Positions 25,223 through 39,488 of a DNA stretch of 64,000 bases are shown piece after piece. Source of the stretch: Dipylidium caninum (Eukaryota > Platyhelminthes > Cestoda > Cyclophyllidea > Dipylidiidae); assembly GCA_017562135.1 (NCBI GenBank), contig QEYB01000921.1, positions 1,178,001 through 1,242,000 of the forward strand, read 5' to 3'. Each line of letters starts with the position of its first letter. Positions within the stretch are counted from its first letter, which is position 1. The translations under genes were made by a program, and so were the position numbers. The notes beneath the pieces are model-generated. The model had not been told where the DNA came from. It searched no databases and saw nothing but the letters and a program-made list of their open reading frames with translations.

Positions 25223-28200
25223 ATGAGCTCAAACCCTCCTGCGCTACATCAACCTCGGTAAGTGGATATTGTTAACGGGAAGATCATGGCTTGTAGTCTA
25301 CACTTCTGATTTATAGTCATATGCCCTCTCACACCACTGGAGTTATACTTTTTGCCTAGTGGCCTCGTGGGGACAAAATTAGTGCCGCTCACCAATCTTT
25401 TGTTTCTGGGTCGTCCGATAATCGAACACCCTGATGCAGTTTGGCGTAATTTACTAACCTATTGTCATTACGGAGCTTAGTACGGTTTCCTAATCGAAAT
25501 GTTTGACATCAGTTTTTAGGTAATCTACCTGGATTTTCAACGGGTATGCATTCTACTTGAAGAGGATGTCGTAGATATCTTCTGGAATGCCTCTGTGAGT
25601 CATCCTGAGGCTATTTTGTGAGTTTATTTTGTTGAATTTTCATTCATCGCTGTGATAGACGGGAATCTGCACTATTGGATACGTACGATAATTGCACATT
25701 TGCAGAGGCGCTTGGTATTCTGCGCAGAGTTGAATTGATTAAGGACAGGGAATATTTAATGAGAAAGTATGCCTGTCAGTTGCTTCCTCAAAGCATATCA
25801 ACGGCGGAGTCAAAGCATATTGTAAACATTGCCTAACTACCACTCTCTAAATTTATATAGACAATCGGAGATCTTGTGCAAAATGCTGTTGCTGCTTACA
25901 TAAGTTTATTGGAGGGTGCGGTGGTCATAAGTAATGATCATCAGATAACGACCCAGATCAGGGGGCGATCCCTTTTTTCAGTTATTCGTTACAACCCCTC
26001 TCGTCTCCGAGATGAAAACTTACTACAATTTATTTTATATCAGGTAGACTTTTAATTTACCTCTATCATTAGTCCTTATGTCTCTAGACTCTTTGTCTTC
26101 TCGAGTGTTTCCATCGACGAGGTATTCCCTATCTTAATTTGAAGCCGAAGAATGTTTTTGTTGATGAACTGTTGCGAGTTAACTTCGCGCCTCCATGTGT
26201 GCAGAAACTCCAAGAGTACGCTAAAGTAGAAATCCCTAAAACTCTCTCTCAAAATAAGATTGACATTCAGTTTTCGGACGAATTTTATGACGTCCTGAGC
26301 GGATGGGTCCTTAAAAAAGTGAGTGTTTCTTGTGCATCACCTGATATTTGCTTTCCCGACTGAGTAATTCTCAGGCTACGAAGTTGTAAACCAGTTTTTT
26401 TAAGTAGCTACGTTTTGTGAAGGAGCCGTGTATTTTAATTCAATACAATCATATATTTTATCCAAAACACACTGCTAAAGTTTAGTCGTAGAATGCATTG
26501 TATAGATATTCAAATAAAACTACTTCAATCCCTTATTTCTCGGTGCCATTTTCTTCGCATTGCTTCAAATTTCTAAAGCTTATTTAATTTTCAAATACTC
26601 TAAACGATGTTTTTTTTTTACTGCAGTATATTCTTTGTCAGGCCCAAGTAGTCGCAATTCTCTATTAACTTTTTGCGGGATTCGTATTATTTAGATTATT
26701 TTTTTCACTTTCGCTTGTCTTGAAGCACTGTTAGGTTATAATGAGGACCATTAGTACACTACAATTGATAGTTTTTCTTGTCTCTTTGTTATTTCTATAG
26801 GTGTCAAACTACGACTACTTAATGTATATTAATCGCCTGGCAGGTAGGCGAGCAGGGGATGCTACAGCCAGTGCCATTTTGCCCTGGGTTACAGATTTTT
26901 CCTCTCCCCAGAAGGGGGTTCAGCATTTACGCGACTTGACTCGTACGAAATTTCGCCTTACTAAGGGTGAACACCAATTAGATGCAACTTACCTCCTCGA
27001 CCAGCCTGGCGGGTCGACTCCGGCGCGAGAAGTTATCAGAGGAGAGTCGTTTCTTCCCCATCACCTCCTGGACATGATGCCAAATCTTGCCTACTACACT
27101 TATAAGGTGTGCCCCATCATCACTGTCGTTTTTGACTTTCATCTCTTGTTGAAACATGTGTGATTTTAGTAGCTTATTATGTAAACACGTTAATTCTACG
27201 GTTTATGAAGTATCTAAGTTGATGTTTGTACTATCATCTCAATTGCAACTAGTACGTATAGTTTGTGTAGGCTGAAATATCGAGAGCATGTTTCAACCTA
27301 ACGGTATTCTTTTCATGGAAATGAGATTTGTTAAAAATTGACTATCTTTTCAGTGTGCTTTTTCCTTGTTTAGAAAGCATGACAAATTTTTTTTCCCACT
27401 TTTTAATAGGCCATTAGTGTAAGTGGTAATACCAGTCGGCAATCATTATTGTTCTAATTTATGTACCCTTCTCTCATCTAATCCATGAAATATTTAATTT
27501 TCTTGAAAGTATCGTACGTTCCCATGAAGGAAAAATATTGTTTCTTAAGACCTTTGTTGTACTTATTTAATACTACCAGTACATTGGTATCAGACTTGCC
27601 AATTTATTACATATTTTAGATTGGTTGGGTTTGGTTTCTCTAACCTTGTTAAGTATTCCCGTCATTCCGTGAATCTCATTTAACCCATTTAGTTTCTTCC
27701 ATTTAATGTGAAGAATAGTTAACTCAAGTCAACTTTTTTGACAATTAGTTTCTTAAATTAAAAAGGGTTGAGTAAGGTAGGCATTCTGTCGGCATTATTA
27801 TCATTTATTTGTCTTTACCAGGCTCGCCAGACTTCCGTGGAAATGTTACAACGGTACGTTCGTCCAGTCTATCGTCCAGAAGAGTTTCCTGCTAGTATCC
27901 AACGCCTGTATGCCACAACACCAGAGGAGTGTATCCCAGAGTTCTTTACCGACCCAACCATCTTCACCTCCGTCCACCCTGACATGCCCGACCTCCAGTT
28001 GCCCGATTGGTTTTCCGGCTCAATTTCTCAATTTCTCGATTACCACCGCAGTATCCTTGAATCAGACGCAGTCTCTGCCAATCTCCACCACTGGATCGAC
28101 CTCACTTTCGGTTACAAGCTCCTTGGCGATGCCGCAGTTAATGAGAAGAACGTCCACCTTGAGCTAGTCTCTCCAAATCCGCCGCCTAACAGCCGGGTGA

Positions 28201-31200
28201 CATGCCTCTTCTCTCTGCCTCATCCACGACGTATCGTTACAGATGATTTGAGTGAGGCCTACGACGAAATGTTTGAATTTTTTGTCAATGTTTGTGGTTG
28301 CAAACCACCAGATTTTGAAAAATTAGATCATAAACAGACGTCTTCATCCGTGGACGTCCTTCTGCAAATGGATTTGGAAGACCTTGCCTGTCTAATTACC
28401 GAAACAGCAGTAGGTAGTGCCATCCCAGGTGTTGTTCCCCAACTTGACTATGTCAAACGGTCTACACGACTTGGACGAGCTCGTCAACTCTTTAGCACCT
28501 ACAAATCCGCAATCCCAAGTGGATTCCAGAAGGCTGTGGAACTGTTGCTTTTCGACACTAGTTGGAGTGAATTTCCATTGGGGCTACTCCGTCGATGTGT
28601 CTTTGACGTACCTCCTCACATTGTCGACCTCCATCGGATACACACTGGGCTGCACATTCGTGCGGTGAGCAGACTGGAACAGGTCCATTTTAAAGATGGA
28701 CCAGTCCCGGGTGCTCTGCTGAACGCTTTTTTGGCTTCAGAACCACCACCACAGAGGTTCGACTGTCCCATGGAGCTTTTGAGCCTCTTAACGTCAATTT
28801 TGGGGAGGGGTATTGTGGACACTCCAGCTTGTGTTGTGAACGCATTGGTCTCAGGTGGACTTGTACAATTTTACTTAGCTGCCGGTGGAAAAGTGGTAAG
28901 TCCCAGTTTTAGGGCTATCCGCAAGATGAGGCAATTATTCTTTCATTTTGATTAACTTAAAGATGTAATCTTAACTAAAAGTGATGGGATGGAGTTGTGT
29001 GTGAATCGTCGAAACTCATATGGGTGAAAAGACTGTTTGAGTGATATGCCTACGGGGAAAACATTCATTTTCTTCTACTTGGTTCAAGCTATGGTAGTCT
29101 TGTATGCAATCACATCAAGCAGTTACCCGATAAATTCTTGTTTAGTGGGCTCCAAATTGGTTAAATCTAAATCGTCTCCTGTTTCCCTGCCTCCCTCCTC
29201 TTTCAATTGTGCAGAGTAACACTTCGTGAGTTAAGAGATTTTAAATCTTAATGTTACCTTTAAAGAAGTTTTATTAGCAATCTTATAAGTTTGCCAATTG
29301 CTTTGAAACCATCCTGTGCAATGAATAAGATTTGCTCTCTTGGATTCCTTTCACCCCATCCCCAAACATTAACTTCTTTGTGTCTTGCACTAAGTTTCTT
29401 ACACTCCCGAAATTTGTCGTTTTGATGCCTTATTCGTGCACTACATTCCTTTTCTTTGGAAAAATCAGCCTCAGTCTTAGCGTCATTATTCGAAAAAAGC
29501 TTGTATCTCCCAAACCTTTGTTTCATTTCGCCACCTTATTTTTCTCGATGCCGGGTGCTATTATAATAATGGTGCTGCCCACAGTTCGAAGTCTCGTAAG
29601 CGTTTTTAAGAGACCCAAAATGCTGACACTAGCAATTGGAGAAATGGCCTTGAACGATGTGTTCCCCTTAAGATCCCGCCTTAAGGGTGACATCACAATT
29701 AGGTCCCGTTTCTGTTTTTTAGCCAACTTTCTTGATGAGGTAGCCAAATAAACTAAGGGATAGCTAATAATGAATGGTTTCTGAGTTGATTTGTCTATTG
29801 GTGGAAGTTAGCATTACACTATCATACTCCTTTTTTAGTAGTATGCTTTACTCCGAAAAGCCACTTGTGCATGCTGAGAGGTATTATTGGTCCTGTGGTA
29901 ATAAATTAGAAATAGAAGATTGGGGGGGAGAAAAGTTAGACAGCGACTTATTTTATTTTTTAGTGCATTCTTTCTTGCGGCCAAAACTACAGTTTGGGGT
30001 TCTGTCTGGTATGAATGTAAGAGAACTTTCTTTCGCTAAACGATGTCCTCTGTTTTTGCACCAAATTTTATCATGAATAGTTTTTTTTAACATTTTTGTT
30101 AGGGCTCATTTTTGTTGGATACTCATTATTTTTACTAAAAAATATCCCCTGGTAAATTCGCTTCGCAATAGGACAACAGAGCTTCAAGGATCTTGCCACC
30201 TGTTTGTGAGCAATCGTGAAGATAAAAGATTGAGCGTAATATGTTGTCTTAAATTGTGCTTGCTCACCAACCGCGATATCAAGTTGACGTTCTTGAGCCT
30301 GACAGATGCGGGTACAATTTTATGAGCTTTCTTAAACGACGAAGATTTAATAGCCTAATTGAGAGTTTTGGGGATTGATATATTTATAGGCTTTGAGATG
30401 TGTATAAGCAAAGCAAATTAATGGGAATCAGGCCCACAATTTTTAACGGATCCTTGCATGCCACATACTTGGTGTCACATGATGAAAATTGAGGCGCTTT
30501 TTATTGTTTGTCAGAGTTTTCTTTCATCTGGACTTCATTTCACCATAATTTTTTGTGCGAAACTATTTAAAGTGTACTCACTGACTCATGCTTGCTGGCA
30601 TAACAACGTAGTATGCTGACTTTTTTTCTCTTCCTCATCAGCGAATATGTAGTCTTTCGGTATTTTCAATGAATCACAAAATATTCTGACTACCTCAATG
30701 ATAATGCCATAGCATAAGTGCACACAGTGAAACGTACACCGACTGATTGTTAGAAGAATCTTCTGCTCTTTGCACATCATAAATCCTTGGTTTGTTGTCT
30801 GTTAGATTAAACGGTCCAGAATTTTACTCAACCGCCTGTCTACCATTTAGGCCGTGGAGAAATATCTCTTACCTCTGATCCGAAGACTGCCTGCAATCAA
30901 CAGCCGAATCTGTTCCAGACACTTCATTCGCGACCTACTTCTCTCAACTCGACTGTCTTTTTTCCTGTCAACAGTGCCCTCTCTCCTTGCTGATAGTCTT
31001 CTCTCAGCTCCTGATGATGTTTTGCCGCTTCCAGCCATCAGTAACGTCGAAGGTTCCACCACTACAATTGACGATGCCTTCCTTAAGGTCTTTCTCCGCA
31101 AAACTGACGTCAGGCACGTTTATTTCAATTCCATTACCCCAACGGGTCTTCTTTACAATATTAGAGAAATAATATTTCAGGGAGGAGATCGGAGGGAGCA

Positions 31201-34200
31201 ATTCTGTTCCACTTGTTGCAGCCGTCCAGGACAGTCTACAGTGGTTGGCCACTACTCTCGGCCCCCTCTTCACTGCCACTCATCTCGTACCATCCCTGAT
31301 AATGGCACTCACAAACTGCTATTGGGGTGAGGAGAATTTGACAACGGTTGTAGTGGAAGAAAGGGCCACGCGACTAAACTACCGCATTCCTAAGAGTCCT
31401 CTTCCTATGCCCGTATACACCTCGGGCAAGATTTTGAGGGGCGACACGCGTTCTCCGGGGGTTCTGAGGTGCTTGGAGCGATTGGCTTGTCTCTATGGCG
31501 TTGAGGTGAATCGTCTTTTTTTCTCCATCGAATTACCGTCAATAGACTTTAGTTGCGGATGCTTAACAATCCCTTTATTGTTTTTTTCCCTAGAATAAGA
31601 TAGGATAAGTGCTTCTCAAAGTCACCTTTACTTTAAACTTAAAATCAAATACCAACAGAATATTAAAAATGAGGAAGTTCATGCGGTATTGTTAAAAATG
31701 GGAAGTATAAACGACGAGATAGTTTTTATAATGAATGGTTGAGCGAGCAAGAGAAATGTAGTTTGGTCTATTTCGTTTATGCCCAGTGTCATGCATACAT
31801 TTTACCTCCAAATAATGTTCTCAATTACCTTTTCGCACCCGCCTCTGGGGATCAGGTAGTTCTTCATTTCTAGTGATGGCCAAAATTTTTTATAATATCC
31901 CCTTGAAGTGATCCGCAAAGAGAAACTGCTTACGAAAAAACCTCATCCCTATAATTGTTTTATCATAGCTAGTTGTCCTGCTGACACCTTCTAAATCCAA
32001 GGTTGATACGACAGAAGCTGGGGATTTGGATTTTACGACATCTAAATTTTTGGATTTTTGAACCATTGTTGCAAATTCATTAACAGCTCGTCCAATGCAG
32101 CACTGTCGGAGTAGGGGGGCAATAAAACGTCTACTTTATCATCATTCTCCTTTCAGATAGAGGAGAATCTGTTGGGTGTTAAAAACGGTGGAGAAAGCGC
32201 GCAACTACATGCTAGTCACTGCCATCATTTTAATACAATTTTGCTTAATAACCTTCAGTCGATTTGACAATGCTGTTTAATTAATGCTTTTTTGCAAAAC
32301 CACTATTTTGACGGTAAAGTTAAATTTATAATTACCAAAATTTGGTGGTTTCCTACTCATGATCTAATATAGTGGGTTAGTTTGCCTTATTTTATGTAAA
32401 TTTTCATGTTTCGATTATTCACTCTCCTTAACAGCGGCGCAAATACACTTATTCCAATTCTTCAGAATCAGTCTATACTCTTTTTTCTACAGATTATTTG
32501 TAACTTGTAAATTGGCTACTACAAACTAGCAACAGCCCATTACGATGTGCATTTTGGTGAAAACAGATTTTTATCCCATACTTAAAAATACTGGCGAAAG
32601 GATAGACGGAAAGTCATTAGATGTGTATTTTTATTTCTATGATGTTTATGGTGCACTAGCCGGTTGTACCGTGTTTATTAAGTCCAAAAAATCACCCAAA
32701 GGAATTATGGAAAGTTAAAAATGGGAGCTGATTCCATTCTTTTGAAAGATAATCGACAACCATTTTACTCAGTGAAATAGTGACCGATTTCACCGGTGAA
32801 TAACTAAGTAGGTTCCCAGTGTTATGGAAGCCTTCGCCTCACCTTAAATTTTCGCACCTATCCTTTTCTTTTTTCCTTAATATCGACAGCTCATCACTGG
32901 TGTCTATTTGCCAACGGTGAAAAAGTCCGTGGCTGCAGCCCTTTCCACCTTTCGACACGAGAAAATCACCACCGGTGGCGACGGTGCTACCTCATCATTT
33001 TTTTGGGATACTGAATGCGAGGCCCGTCTTATCTCCTCCCTTGTCTTTCTTCAACAACTTGTTACTTACCTTCCAGCCCCTCAACTCATGGACCATCTTC
33101 AGGTACGGCTCCACTCGTTCACTTAAAATTACCTTAAACGAGTCTTTTTATGGCAAATTTATCCTTCAAAACACCGTTTTAACTCTTCACGGTGATCATG
33201 CGTATGCTCCACTTAAAGGCATCGCTGACAATTTGCCTAGCATTTTCGTCTAGTTTTGCAACTACGTGAACTTTGGTTGGTCAATTTCACAACGTTTTGT
33301 TAGTCGTGTCATGAAATAATCCTGTTTTAAACTTATGGAGTTGCAAACTGGTCTAACTTGAATGCCTCATAGCATCATGAACATATATTATTGTTGTTGG
33401 TTTTTGTAGGAACCAATAATCTCCGCCTGCCTGACCGGTGCACTGACCCTGGTGGGCCGCTTAGATGCCGGCTATCCCAGTGGAGTGTGTGGCCGACTGG
33501 CGCTGTTATACAAGAGTCTCGACTGTATCTACGTTCTGGGTGTGCGATTGGGTTTTGAGATTGTACGCAGTCAGATGACGGAACTTATACAACTCCTTTT
33601 CTCCCTCTTTGATCGATCTCTTGGTGCGAAGAAACAGGATAGCTGTGAATCATTTGAACCGGACGTTGATATTAAGCCAGTTCGGTTTACCACTAACTGC
33701 GGTTTGGATGAGGATGCTCGAGGTAAGCGATTATCATCAACAACATCATGAGCTACATCACATTCACAATAAACAGATAACTGCTAGGATGTGACGTTGA
33801 AGAAGCAGCTGAATTATGGGTGTATGAAAGTGGACGTGTTGTCATGCCTGTATTAGGTTTGATTGCTCGTCATTCTCCCGTGGCCATCGCAACCCACTGT
33901 CAAATTGCAGGTAGCAGTGTGTAAAGAAGGGAGTTTGACTACCGCTTTCCCCCTTCCTCTCTTAATAGTTGAGTAGTAGGAACGTCCAAACATAGATGAA
34001 GAACTGTTCATTTGGGCAGAAGAATGAACAGTTGGAGGACATCGAGACTGCAATGCGATGTTTTTTTAGCTGTTAGTGGCCGAAATGATACCTTTTGCAT
34101 AAGTATTAACTGTCTCCCCATTTGCACTGTTATACATTTGTGGTCCTGCTACTCTACTGCGTTTTTCGAGGAAGAAATTCCTTAGATTCTATTTATTAGG

Positions 34201-37200
34201 CACATTTTGTTCAGTAGACTAACACATGGAAGAGAATTATTCTACCATTTGTCGGGTTTTTGTTGTGTTTCGAGCTCAAGCCGCTACTCCATCAAAGTGT
34301 TATTGAAGTGAAGGGTTCGTGTGTGTTTCCTTCATTTGTCACTACTTCATTCGGAACTTTCTTACTGGGTATTGGGGAATAAGAAGCATGATTTTCTTCT
34401 TTCTGACGGTCCCGTAAAGAATTGGAATCACAGCAACAGCAACCACAGCAACAATCAGCCTCACTCTTCGTAATAAAGTTGGATCGTCACACCTCTTCCT
34501 TCACTGTTGCCAAAGAGGAGCAGAGGGATGCAGTCTCCCAAACCCCGCCCTCCCAATCCGAGCCTTCCCTCTATCCCCTTTCGACCGGCATCGCAAATCT
34601 CAACGATTCTGGTGCTTCGTCTACAGCAACGGAACTGAATACCAGTCAACAAGTCTCGGGCAGACGGAGAAGCGCAATTGTTGCCGAGCTCAAAGCCACT
34701 TTCACTCCCGAAATGGCCTATTTGGCCTACATCCCCCTCTGCCGCCTTGCAGGTATTTTTTCCAAGAAGTTATTATTATTTCAATCGTGTCGAGACTACT
34801 TATTTAAAGGGCATGGTACGACTCTATTATCGCTCTCATGGCGTAATTGAAACGTTCCTTCGAGTCACTTCCGAAAAATTTTAATTGAACCTACAGTTAT
34901 GAAACTACTATTTCTCATCCTGTGTGCCTTTTTAAAGGACAGCAGCGGCACTGCGCTGGTTCGGCTATTCTCCGAGGGCACTTTAATGACCTCAGGGTTC
35001 CCCATCGAATCGTTTCACTCAAATATCGGCAGAAATTCGGAGGTCTTTCATTGTCGTCAGTAACCTCCTTCTTCACGAGCTACTCATTTCGGCTAATCCG
35101 TATGGGATTTTGGATTTCGAAGACACTGTTACTCAAAAATTGCAATTAGATTTATTCCGAAAGCTTAAGATTCTTTTGTCACGGTTTTATTCTCCACTTA
35201 TTTTGGGTTGTCTCATGGTTTTACACGTTTTCATTATTCCATTCTCCGGAGATATTTTTACCCCTTGTCAGCTATTGTAATATATATTTACTGCTGTTTA
35301 CAACTTTCCGAGGAATCTTTCAATAATTAACTAGTCGAGTACACATTGGCGTACAATCGTTGCGTAAAGCAATCGTTGCTTTGGAAGAATATGCAAATTA
35401 CAGCCTTGACAAGGGCCTTTGTACTGTATATGAAGGTTTTATTGTCATCTTTTCAGTACTCCGTGTAGTTCGTATGAATTGCGTCTATAACTCGTGATGT
35501 TGTCTTCTGCGCACAACACAGCAAATAATATCATAAGTTTGGGAAGGCAACGGGGAACTGGCATAGATTTACAGTGAGGTGGAGGATAGGAGGCGAAGTG
35601 TCACTTACTAGTAGGATCTTTCGAAGGCAAACTGAAGAGAAAGAAATAGACACCTGAGAAGATTTGCCAGTTGTGACTTGTTGCGGTAGAAGAGCATTTA
35701 TTGGGCGATTTAGTGTTTACAAGGCTTTAATAACCCCTAACTTAACTTTTCCAGGTGGTAGCCACATCGAATCCAGCCTCTACAACATCGACCTCATTCA
35801 AAATCTCGTGCAGCAACACGAAACGGACTTAATTGGCAACCTCGACAGTGGCGATGATCCGAATTGTGGCCCCAAAGTCACCATCAATACGGACTACGAG
35901 GCTAAACTGGTTGGTGGCTGAAATCCTCAACGGTGTGTAGTAAACATTCTGCTAACTGTCTCTCTATTTCCTTCCTAGGCGGCCAGCTCTTCCGTGAGTA
36001 ACTCGGCCGTAACTCATCTTCACGGCGCGTGGAGCGAGTATTTCAGAGTCAAAGTTCACTCCTCCTCTTTTTTGGTTCCACCGTCATCTACCGCCGCTTT
36101 GCCTCGACAGTCGTCAACATTCCTTGGAAAGCGCCTGGTATCCTTTATGGGTGAGCTACTCGTGACTTTTGATTGATCATTTTATAAACGATGATTTATT
36201 TTCTGGCAGATTATTGAATTCCCTTTCAGTTTGTATAATCTCTAGTCGGCTAAATGTGTTGTATACCCATTTTATATCTTTTTCGCTATGTTAACCAGTA
36301 ACCAAATAATTATCCGTTTCTGGGGATCATAGGATGAAGAGATTACTGAATGTGTAATTTTCGTTTCTTACGTCACTTGCTTTTTTTCGAGCATGATGGC
36401 TTGCTATCACTGACGGTCTCAGTGATTTTGTTAACCAGGTCATAATGCAGCCGTCCGGAGTATAACGCTCCTTGCAAGCGAGAACAGCTTTATTAGTACT
36501 GGCAACGACCGCACGGTGCACCTATACTCCCTCACCTCAGCTCGAGAGGCAGCTGAAACTGTTCTGTCGGGCACGAGTGGGGCACGAACAGGCGGAGCGG
36601 CGGGCACAAGGCGCTCCTCCATTCGCACCACTTCTGAGAGTGGCGTCATCTCGCACCGACCACCATCGGTACCATCACCGCCGACTTCGACAGCAGCCCC
36701 GACAATCCAGTTGACTCCTCTTCCTCCCAACTTTGCCTTCATTGGTCATCGGCGCCCTGTCCTTGCCTCCGCCTACCTACATTTCGAAAGATTAGTCGCA
36801 TCCCTCGATGCCTCGCTGTTGCTCCTTTGGGACCCGTTGACTGGACAAAAGGTGCTTTCAGTTTAAATCATGGTGTATCGGTTTTGGTTCACCCTAAAAA
36901 ATCTAGGAGTAACGGGAACTGTAACAGGTCTTAGCATCTGACACGCTGCCATTATTACCGGTGGTGATAATGATAAGCTTTTATACCTCCAGAGTACTTT
37001 GTACGTTAACGCGTAGTGTATTATCTGCGCTATTTCCTTCACCAAAATCTTTATTTTTTGGCAGTTGTTTGGATGAATTTAAGAAAAATAGTATTTTGTT
37101 GCATCATTCAGAGGCATCTTCGATTAGCCGTACTTAAGGTACAATTTCTACTCTGAAGTGCTATGCTATGACGACATTCTTTTACGTATCTGTCCAAGCC

Positions 37201-39488
37201 GACGATTAAATAAATCGAAAATGGGGAATGTCATGCCAATTTGCTGTATTGCTCTGTCCTCGATTAGTACAAAAAGGAAATCGGTATCAGCGCTTAACAA
37301 AAATTAGTAATGCTAGTATGATTTGGAGAAAATATTCCCATTTTATTCCTTCTTAGCAAACAAATATGAAGGGAAAACACTTGATAAATAGCTGATAAAC
37401 TCAGAAAGGCACGAAACTTCGCCAAGAGATCGTTTTCTCATTTCTCCCAGGTGTCCACATTCACGACTTCGGACAGTTGGCTCGAGGGCGGCTGTAGCAG
37501 TAGCTACGGAGGCGGTTGTGTGTTACGAGGCTCTTCGACCCTGCCCGCTGGTTTATCTTCATTGAATACGACTCCAGCTTTTCGCAGCACCCTCTTGGTT
37601 GGCGACGAGGCGGGCTGTCTCCTCCTCATTGATCCCCGTGTTAATGGCACTGCTGCCGTGGTGCTTCGTCTCTCCACTGGAGTCGCTATTTCTGGCGCTA
37701 CCGTCACATCTGCTGCTGCTCCTCCTACTGAGAACTTACTTCCGCCTCCCTTCGGACTCTCGAAAATTCCTCTCAGACCATGCGACCTTGACAATCTTAC
37801 TGGTAGTGTTAGACTTCTGCCCTTTTCATTGTTTTTTACTGACCTTTGGCTTAGTCTCTGCCATCGGTACTGTCATTTTATAATCTACAAATTATTGACT
37901 TTATTGCCGCTGCATCTACTCTCAAAATCGGTGGCTTTAGTGCCCTCACGGTTGAACTGGTCGCCTATTTATTTTTCTATTGGTTTCCAGTCAGGAATAT
38001 TGTTCACTGAAGATCCATTGCGTATGCTCTTTTAATGCGCCTGATAGTCTTACTTCCATCACTTTCAGTCTCACAAGTATAATGACATAACAAATTTCTT
38101 TCTCTTTTGTTCGACCATGTATAATGACTCGTAGTTCCTTGAGTTCATTTTATTCGCTACGCTCGTTAGGGGTGTGGCAGCAAGAGGTAAGTTTATCTTA
38201 CCGTCACACTCTGAAAACGCTTAAATACCCCAATACTTCAGAATAATTAACAAATTAATCACTTACTTGGACTAAAAGCAGGGCCTCGGATCATGTCCTC
38301 CAAAGTACTAGACTTATCCCTTCTCCGTAGTTGCAATGAGGGTGAGAATGAAAGGTCATTCGCATGCGCACTCACCCTGCACCAGTGTAATTTATGATTT
38401 TGCAACGGGTAGTGATGTTCAATTCTTTCTCTCAGACAATGTGGTTCTGAACGCTTCGGGAGCTCTACGTTGTATGGCGCCCACACCGGAGGACAACAAC
38501 GCTGTCTTCTGTGGCTTTGCCTCGGGTCTGGTTTCGCACGTTGATATCCGAACTGGCGGAGTGGTGGCCACTTGGCGTGGACATTCGGACGCTGTTTCCC
38601 AAGTAAGCCTTTTATTTTAGCTACTTGACAACTTTGCTATTTTATAGTAATTGGTTTCAAAGTTCCGGTCGGCCAATTTGAGCCACTGGAACAAGGATTC
38701 TCTTGCTTTTCTAAATAGTGTAGCTTTATATGGGTTATCGCTGAAAAAAATCATTTTGAATGTGCGAACGCGGGATCAGTTTTTGTCAAGAACACGGGAT
38801 TTAAATGTCTTTAGACATTGGTAAGATCAACTTTCTCATAACACCGCTAACATGTTGTTCTCAAAAATTGTGTTACCCCTTCATCTAACTTGTATGCTGA
38901 GGTGGAGGAGGACACCTGGGAGGATTTTATTTAGTCGTCATATTTACTAAAATGTAGCTATGAATTTGCGAAGACGGTGTTCCATTTTTAATTTATTGCC
39001 CCAGTTTGACTCTATTGTTATTCACAGCGACTTTCTTTGCGCAGATATTCTGTCATTCCTCGGGTTGGTGTTCAACCACCTCCTTGGATCGCAGTATCGC
39101 CTTCTGGCGTTTAGAAGAGGGATCCACCGTGCTCAACTGTCATCGCTTTGCTCCTCACTTGACCTCGGGAGGTGGCGTCGGCGAAATCTTCTCCTGTGTC
39201 TCTCAACCCCTTCTTGACTTCCTTTTTATTGCCGGACCTCCACCGACCTCTGCCGCCGGTGCGGATTCAAGTCCTGTCCTCTTGCCCTCCTCGCTCTCTC
39301 CTTGCTTTCTCGGCTATTGTGACAACGTTCCTCTCGCAGCAACAACTACTGGAGAAACTGATTCTGCCTTTCGACCTTTGGGCAATGTGACACTGCGGGG
39401 AGGACAGCTCTCTGCGATGGCGGTTCTGGCCTTGACAGATGCGATCCTTATTGGCTCGACTTCTGGTCTTCTCAGCCTCTTCTATTAA
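25223..39488 (+). CDS. WDR81: WDR81: BEACH and WD40 repeat protein of endosomal trafficking
   Basis: About 19 exons give roughly 1800 residues (human about 1940). Clear exons are 25317-25477, 25520-25617, 25659-25821, 25861-26043, 26088-26318, 26801-27106, 27822-28895, 30851-31087, 31181-31505, 32890-33102, 33410-33722, 33788-33856, 34420-34752, 35755-35909, 35979-36150, 36439-36851, 37451-37802, 38436-38602 and 39045-39488 (TAA). A possible first exon with ATG is 25223-25257. The BEACH domain shows NYDYLMYINRLAGRR, LPWVTDF, FRLTKGEHQLD, ECIPEFFTDPTIF and HHWIDLTFGYKL. The last six exons form WD40 repeats, from GHNAAVRSI and TGNDRTVHLYSL to GSTSGLLSLFY. WDR81 acts with WDR91 to limit PI3-kinase activity on endosomes. 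Joins at 25257/25317, 25477/25520 and 31087/31181 do not keep phase by any obvious splice pair, so those borders and the start are uncertain. A Gln-rich run starts the 34420 exon. Confidence 0.85.
28896..30850 (+). other. Long WDR81 intron
   Basis: This 1955-base intron runs between a GTAAGT donor and a CATTTAG acceptor. Short open frames near 29.3-30.1 kb overlap on both strands and look like chance. Other WDR81 introns above 300 bases (26319-26800, 27107-27821, 31506-32889, 33103-33409, 33857-34419, 34753-35754, 36852-37450, 37803-38435, 38603-39044) likewise show no recognisable feature. Confidence 0.6.

Noticed and set aside
29260..30076. Open frames of 74-139 codons inside a WDR81 intron
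   Set aside because: They overlap across both strands, have no recognisable motif and lie between well-defined WDR81 exons.
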